From an uncultured Bacteroidota bacterium (GTDB taxonomy: Bacteria; Bacteroidota; Bacteroidia; Chitinophagales; Chitinophagaceae): a DNA stretch of 8,597 nucleotides. Under the pieces are notes generated by a model that saw only the letters and a list, made by a program, of their open reading frames with translations, searched no databases and was not told the origin of the DNA. The position numbers and the translations under genes were made by a program. The first letter of the stretch is position 1, and the number at the start of each line of letters is the position of its first letter. Positions 4,928 through 8,597 of the stretch are shown here, one piece after another. The stretch is from assembly GCA_903913355.1 (NCBI GenBank), contig CAIWKU010000566.1:1-8597 (forward strand), read 5' to 3'.

Positions 4928-6445
4928 TCAGGAAATAGAATAACTCATCCCGCCATCCTTCTCATCCTTAAGTTGAACACCCAGGGCAGCCAATTCATTC
5001 CGAATCTTATCGCTGGTTAAAAAATCTTTTTTGCTTTTGGCTTCTTTGCGGATATCGATCAGTAATTGCAATACACCATTTAGTTTACCATCATCTGATT
5101 CACGTTCATTTTTCAAACCAAATACCTCTTCTACAAATTGCTTTAATTGAGTTTGTAATAATTGAACGGTTGCGGAACTTAACGCATCTGCCTGTATATG
5201 TTTGTCTTTAATTGAATTGATGATAGATACCAATTCAAACATATTGGCCAATACTTTTGCAGTATTCAAATCATCATTCATGAACTCGGTAAATTCACCT
5301 ACCAGTTTTACTACATTCGCATCCAGACTGGCATCTTTGGCTGTACTATTGTCTGCGAATTGCTGAGCAATTACCCATTCATAAGCATCCCATAATCTTT
5401 TCAAAGCTTTTTCAGAAGCCTGTAATGCTTCATTGCTGAAATCGAGTGTGCCACGGTAATGACTTTGCAGGATAAAAAAGCGAATGGTTTGTGGTGAGTA
5501 AGCCTGTGCCAGCATAGGATGCGTACCCGTAAACATTTCGGTAAGCTTGATCTGGTTATTATAACTCTTACCCATCTTTTTACCATTGATGGTGATCATA
5601 TTATTATGTAACCAATATCTGGCCGGCATTTTATGATTGCACACAGTGCTCTGTGCTATCTCACATTCATGATGCGGAAACTGCAGGTCCATTCCACCAC
5701 CATGTATATCAAACTCCTCACCCAGGTATTTGGTACTCATAGCCGAACATTCGATATGCCAACCGGGGAAACCCTCACCCCATGGGCTTTGCCAGCGCAT
5801 GATGTGTTCGGCGGGTGCATTCTTCCATAAAGCGAAATCGCTTTTATTCCTTTTTTCATCCTGGTTATCCAGTTCACGCGTACTTTCTATCTGGTCCTCT
5901 AATACACGACCACTTAATATACCGTAGGGCTGACCTTTTTTGGAAAAATCTGTATTGTATTTCTCTACATCAAAATATACTGAGCCATTGGCTTCATAAG
6001 CATACCCGTCTGCAATAATCTTTTTGATCATTTCTATCTGCTCTACAATATGTCCGGTGGCAGTGGGTTCAATACTGGGGGGAAGATTATTAAACCGACT
6101 CATAGCCCAATGGTATAAATTGGTATATTTTTGTACCAGTTCCATAGGCTCCAGTTTTTCTAAAACAGCTTTCTTGCTGATCTTATCTTCTGCATCTCGT
6201 CCCTCTTCTTCAAAATGACCCGCATCCGTAATATTTCGTACATAGCGTACTTTAAAACCCAGGAACTTGAGGTATCGATAGACTACATCAAATGTGATAA
6301 AAGGTCTGGCATGACCCAGATGACTTTCGCCGCTTACCGTTGGTCCGCAAACATACATACCTACATAAGGTGGATTGATGGGCTGAAAAACCTCTTTTTG
6401 TCTGGTGAGCGAATTATATACTTTAAGCGGCATGGTTGGATTCAT
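4928..6445 (-). CDS. cysS: Cysteinyl-tRNA synthetase
   Basis: A 505-residue class I aminoacyl-tRNA synthetase, normal or slightly long for the family (E. coli 461). It joins cysteine to tRNA-Cys in the cytoplasm using ATP. The HIGH-type motif is HLGH (42-45). The active-site zinc ligands correspond to C33 in YVCGPTV, C233 in WHIECSAMS, H258 in FPHHECE, and E262. The second ATP motif is KMGKS (290-294) rather than KMSKS, a variant I regard as normal in this phylum. The C-terminal anticodon region (about 345-505) is helical and charged. The start at 6445 gives MNPTMPLKVYNS; a second ATG four codons later would also keep the whole domain. A -7 promoter element at 6553-6560 predicts a leader of about 100 bases. 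It converges with the MerC gene. Confidence 0.97.
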   Translation of the reverse strand: MNPTMPLKVYNSLTRQKEVFQPINPPYVGMYVCGPTVSGESHLGHARPFITFDVVYRYLKFLGFKVRYVRNITDAGHFEEEGRDAEDKISKKAVLEKLEPMELVQKYTNLYHWAMSRFNNLPPSIEPTATGHIVEQIEMIKKIIADGYAYEANGSVYFDVEKYNTDFSKKGQPYGILSGRVLEDQIESTRELDNQDEKRNKSDFALWKNAPAEHIMRWQSPWGEGFPGWHIECSAMSTKYLGEEFDIHGGGMDLQFPHHECEIAQSTVCNHKMPARYWLHNNMITINGKKMGKSYNNQIKLTEMFTGTHPMLAQAYSPQTIRFFILQSHYRGTLDFSNEALQASEKALKRLWDAYEWVIAQQFADNSTAKDASLDANVVKLVGEFTEFMNDDLNTAKVLANMFELVSIINSIKDKHIQADALSSATVQLLQTQLKQFVEEVFGLKNERESDDGKLNGVLQLLIDIRKEAKSKKDFLTSDKIRNELAALGVQLKDEKDGGMSYSIS

Positions 6446-6552
6446 TGTGATTAAGATAGCAATTTTAGGATAAGGGCAGCTAACTACCTTGCAACAGGCT
6501 GTGTTAACAACAGCAACAAGAATAATATAGAAGTGTGTGTTTCATTGAAAAG
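6446..6552 (-). other. Untranslated leader of cysS
   Basis: The stretch between the -7 element and the cysS ATG has no ORF and no T-box motif that I can recognise. It contains a small inverted repeat, GCTGT (6498-6502) / ACAGC (6510-6514), around a GTTAACA loop. A competing TTGC (6489-6492) / GCAA (6513-6516) pairing overlaps it. The stems are weak, so this may be plain leader. Confidence 0.35.
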
Positions 6553-6560
6553 CAAAGATA
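6553..6560 (-). promoter_or_regulatory. Bacteroidetes-type -7 promoter element for cysS
   Basis: The minus strand reads TATCTTTG, an exact TAnnTTTG match, just after the stop codon of the upstream EEP gene. Any -33 element would fall inside that gene's last codons; none is a good TTTG at 19-21 bases. A TTTG at 6575-6572 is only 11 bases away. Confidence 0.5.
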
Positions 6561-6562
6561 TT

Positions 6563-7669
6563 TCATTTTTTCAAATGAATATCAGTTAACAGCATAATAT
6601 GATCACTCAGTTCTTCATTTACCATCTGAAACTGGCGGATATCAAAATGGCTGTCGGGTAAAATATAGTCAATCCGCAGGGTGGGGGCCAGGGAAATAAA
6701 GGACCGGCCGATTCCAAAACCTTTCTGTAAAAACGCATCCTGGCGATCATCGCCTTTGATATGAAAATAGGTATAAGAATTCGGTACATCATTAAAGTCG
6801 CCACAGATGACCGAAGGATAGGGGCTTTTTTCAATGGCTTCCCTCACCATTCCCGTTTGAACACCTCTCCGGTTAAAAGCCAGATCCATTTTACGGAAGA
6901 TACTTTTGGAAGCAATCAGGTTTTCATCATCCTGGTCCTTGATCTTCTCAAGATCATTATAATCTTCTTTTTTGAATTTGAAGGATTGAAGATGGGTTGT
7001 ATAGATCCGGAAAGTATCGGCTCCTTTTACAATATCTGCAAAAATCAGGCTCTCTGCTATCGGATACTGAATTTTGCCCGAATCAATAATCGGAAATTTC
7101 GAAAAGATGATACAGCCCGATTGGTAATTGCCATTGGCACGTAAATAATCCTTTGAAAAATAATGATAAGGGTATTGTTTCGAAAAAAGGGAGATATTAT
7201 CAGTAGTATTTGCATGATTGAATTCCTGCATACAGATCAGGTCGGGGTGGAACTTGATAATACTTTCTGCTACTTCATTCCTGACTGGTTTTTTTCCGGC
7301 TTTGTTCTTACTCAGCCCGTTAAAGCTTTGTATGTTCCAATCTGCAATTCTCAAATCATCATCATGTTTGTGTTTTACAAAACCTGCAGATGGGTGCCAG
7401 GCAAATATGACATGCAATTGTTGATACCCGATAAATAGAGTGCATAAAGGAATTATTGTTAAGATCGGTTTTGCAAATAACCAGAATACAACAAAAAAAA
7501 CCAGGATAAGAACCAGGTAGGGAACAATTAATCCGGTAAAACCATTCATCCACCAATTGGCCGGATTAATATGGGAAGAAAGCGCGCCAAATAAGAACAA
7601 CAAACTGATGAATACATTGATAGCAATGAATACAGTTTTGGTGGCCCGGCGAAAAATACTTTTTGCCAT
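6563..7669 (-). CDS. Membrane-anchored endonuclease/exonuclease/phosphatase (EEP) family protein
   Basis: A 368-residue protein with three N-terminal membrane helices (about 13-32, 43-64, 68-90) followed by a complete EEP domain (about 105-368). The metal and catalytic positions of the DNase I-like fold are visible: WNIQSF (N112), CMQEF (E149), YTTHLQS (H226), CGDFNDVP (D291, N293), RIDYIL (D334) and LSDHIML (D356, H357). The family cleaves phosphodiester or phosphomonoester bonds in nucleic acids, inositol phosphates or lipids. Substrate and side of the membrane cannot be read from sequence, although membrane anchoring hints at a lipid headgroup or extracellular nucleic acid. It follows a paralogue by 19 bases and is probably co-transcribed with it. 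In the Bacteroidetes, such proteins often accompany rhomboid protease genes; none is in view here. The start is an ATG directly after the palindrome at 7671-7684. Confidence 0.88.
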   Translation of the reverse strand: MAKSIFRRATKTVFIAINVFISLLFLFGALSSHINPANWWMNGFTGLIVPYLVLILVFFVVFWLFAKPILTIIPLCTLFIGYQQLHVIFAWHPSAGFVKHKHDDDLRIADWNIQSFNGLSKNKAGKKPVRNEVAESIIKFHPDLICMQEFNHANTTDNISLFSKQYPYHYFSKDYLRANGNYQSGCIIFSKFPIIDSGKIQYPIAESLIFADIVKGADTFRIYTTHLQSFKFKKEDYNDLEKIKDQDDENLIASKSIFRKMDLAFNRRGVQTGMVREAIEKSPYPSVICGDFNDVPNSYTYFHIKGDDRQDAFLQKGFGIGRSFISLAPTLRIDYILPDSHFDIRQFQMVNEELSDHIMLLTDIHLKK

Positions 7670-7670
7670 G

Positions 7671-7684
7671 CCCTAAATTTAGGG
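7671..7684. repeat. Perfect 14-base palindrome between the two EEP genes
   Basis: CCCTAAATTTAGGG is a perfect palindrome that nearly fills the 19-base gap and ends one base from the downstream ATG. Its core TAAATTTA is one base off a -7 box, and TTAG lies 20 bases upstream on the minus strand as a poor -33 match. It may be an internal promoter, an operator half, or chance. Confidence 0.4.
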
Positions 7685-7688
7685 AAAA

Positions 7689-8597
7689 TCATTTTTGCAG
7701 ACTAATATCAGTTACAATCGGGTAATGATCTGAAAGATCAAGTTGCGGAGAATAATATTGGCTGGCAGTAATGCCCTTACTCATAAGGAGTACATCTATT
7801 CGTAAGGTTAGTGAAAAGCGATGAAAAGTTCCGCCTAATCCGGATCCTTTTTGTAAAAAAGCATCCGTCATTCCTTTTTTGATATACTGATAAACATAAC
7901 TGGATGGAACTGAATTGAGATCGGCACAAAAAATATACGGAGTCTTTGTTTTTTGCAACTCTTTCCTGATCAATTTTGCCTGTTCGGTATGTAGCTTGTC
8001 AAAAAATGCGAGTCTTTCTAACCGCGTTGAATGAAATATAAAGGCACTGTCTTCTTTAAAAAACTGGTATCCTACATCACGGGGTTTCAATGTATCTGTA
8101 TGCACATACATAGAATACAAATGCGTATTATAAACACGTATTTTTTGTTTTTGGAAAGCTATATCGACATAAGCCAGACTTTCCGGATTTATTTTTCCAG
8201 AGTATTGAATATGTCCGCTATCTAGAATAGGAAGTCTTGAAAAAATATAGGTTCCATAATTATAAGCATCCATGCTAAAATAAGTATACGGATACCCCAG
8301 TGAATCCTTGATATATTTGCTATTGCCTTTTGCAAATTCAGGCGCTGCTTCTGAATAATCCTGAAAGCAAAGAATATCCGCATCCATTTGCCTGATAAAA
8401 TGCAACATGGAATCCTGCTTTACAGTAAGGTCTTTTCCAAAATAAGTGGCATATAAAAAATTATCAATATTCCAGGAAAGCACCCTGAGTTGGTTACTGT
8501 CTTTTTTGTAAGAAAAGCTATGGGGTATATGAAAACTAAAAACGGTGCCGATATTTTTCCAGGCAGGAATCAGTATGACTAAGAACCAGGCAAAATA
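7689..8597 (-). CDS. EEP family protein, tandem paralogue, N-terminus cut by the window edge
   Basis: The frame is open from the right edge to a TGA at 7689-7691, giving 302 visible residues. A GTG at 8483 sits inside the conserved first strand (RVLSWNIDNF) and is not the start. The frame continues upstream through a hydrophobic segment at the edge (YFAWFLVILIPAW), the end of a membrane helix like those of the next gene. Counting from the first visible residue, catalytic-fold positions are WNIDNF (N43), NTHLYS (H159), CADLNSVP (D226, N228), RIDVLL (D268) and LSDHYPI (D290, H291). The usual Glu of the QE motif is Asp here (CFQDYS, D80), unlike the E149 of its neighbour. It shares several blocks with that neighbour (DAFLQKG, a DSG-IQY strand), so the pair arose by duplication. 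Substrate unknown. Confidence 0.85.
   Translation of the reverse strand, partial: YFAWFLVILIPAWKNIGTVFSFHIPHSFSYKKDSNQLRVLSWNIDNFLYATYFGKDLTVKQDSMLHFIRQMDADILCFQDYSEAAPEFAKGNSKYIKDSLGYPYTYFSMDAYNYGTYIFSRLPILDSGHIQYSGKINPESLAYVDIAFQKQKIRVYNTHLYSMYVHTDTLKPRDVGYQFFKEDSAFIFHSTRLERLAFFDKLHTEQAKLIRKELQKTKTPYIFCADLNSVPSSYVYQYIKKGMTDAFLQKGSGLGGTFHRFSLTLRIDVLLMSKGITASQYYSPQLDLSDHYPIVTDISLQK

Noticed and set aside
5633..6454. Several plus-strand ORFs of 60-80 codons across cysS
   Set aside because: They are antisense shadows of a strongly conserved gene and show no recognisable domains.
7683..7699. Resemblance between GAAAATCATTTTTGCAG here and the reverse complement of 969-986
   Set aside because: Here the bases encode the last codons and stop of the EEP protein (LQK-stop), and the similarity is AT-rich; no evidence of a shared element.
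8481..8483. GTG as the start of the right-edge EEP gene
   Set aside because: It is inside the conserved RVLSWNIDNF strand, and the frame stays open through a membrane segment to the window edge.

Overview
The window looks like chromosomal DNA from a member of the Bacteroidetes, most likely near the Chitinophagaceae. It is AT-rich, has almost no Shine-Dalgarno sequences, and several gene starts are preceded by the Bacteroidetes -7 promoter element TAnnTTTG (1196-1203 before lpxD, 4440-4447 before the MerC gene, 6553-6560 before cysS). The proteins also have a Bacteroidetes flavour: a KMGKS signature in CysS, a MerC-domain protein beside a Fur-family regulator, and membrane-anchored EEP proteins. 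The genus is not determinable from the window alone.

Layout. 1-805 (minus): an RluE-type 23S rRNA pseudouridine synthase whose 3' end overlaps a GNAT acetyltransferase that runs off the left edge. 806-1224: a 419-base divergent intergenic region that is not empty. On the minus strand it holds a plausible 29-codon small protein gene (852-941) followed by a strand-specific intrinsic terminator (806-838) whose U-tail touches the rluE start codon. It also holds overlapping inverted repeats (969-998) and the lpxD promoter. 1225-2169 (plus): a stand-alone LpxD-type acyltransferase. 2175-3179 (minus): an extended-SDR NAD(P)-dependent epimerase or reductase, convergent with lpxD.

3259-4840 is the most coherent functional group. 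A SCO1/SenC copper chaperone and a Fur-family zinc-binding repressor form a tight minus-strand pair (8-base gap), and a four-helix MerC-domain membrane protein is divergent from them. Between the two, the 15-base inverted repeat TGCAACGCTGTTGCA lies inside the MerC promoter, overlapping its -33 element. This layout suggests a self-contained metal-responsive regulon.

4928-6445 (minus) is cysteinyl-tRNA synthetase, with a promoter about 108 bases upstream and a roughly 100-base leader. 6563-8597 (minus) holds two tandem membrane-anchored endonuclease/exonuclease/phosphatase (EEP) proteins. The first in transcription order is cut by the right edge and carries Asp where the metal-ligand Glu normally sits. 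No mobile element, CRISPR array, rRNA or tRNA gene was seen.

Most of the window is housekeeping or conserved accessory content. The best candidates for something undescribed are the small protein/terminator arrangement ahead of rluE and the operator-promoter of the MerC/SCO/Fur group.
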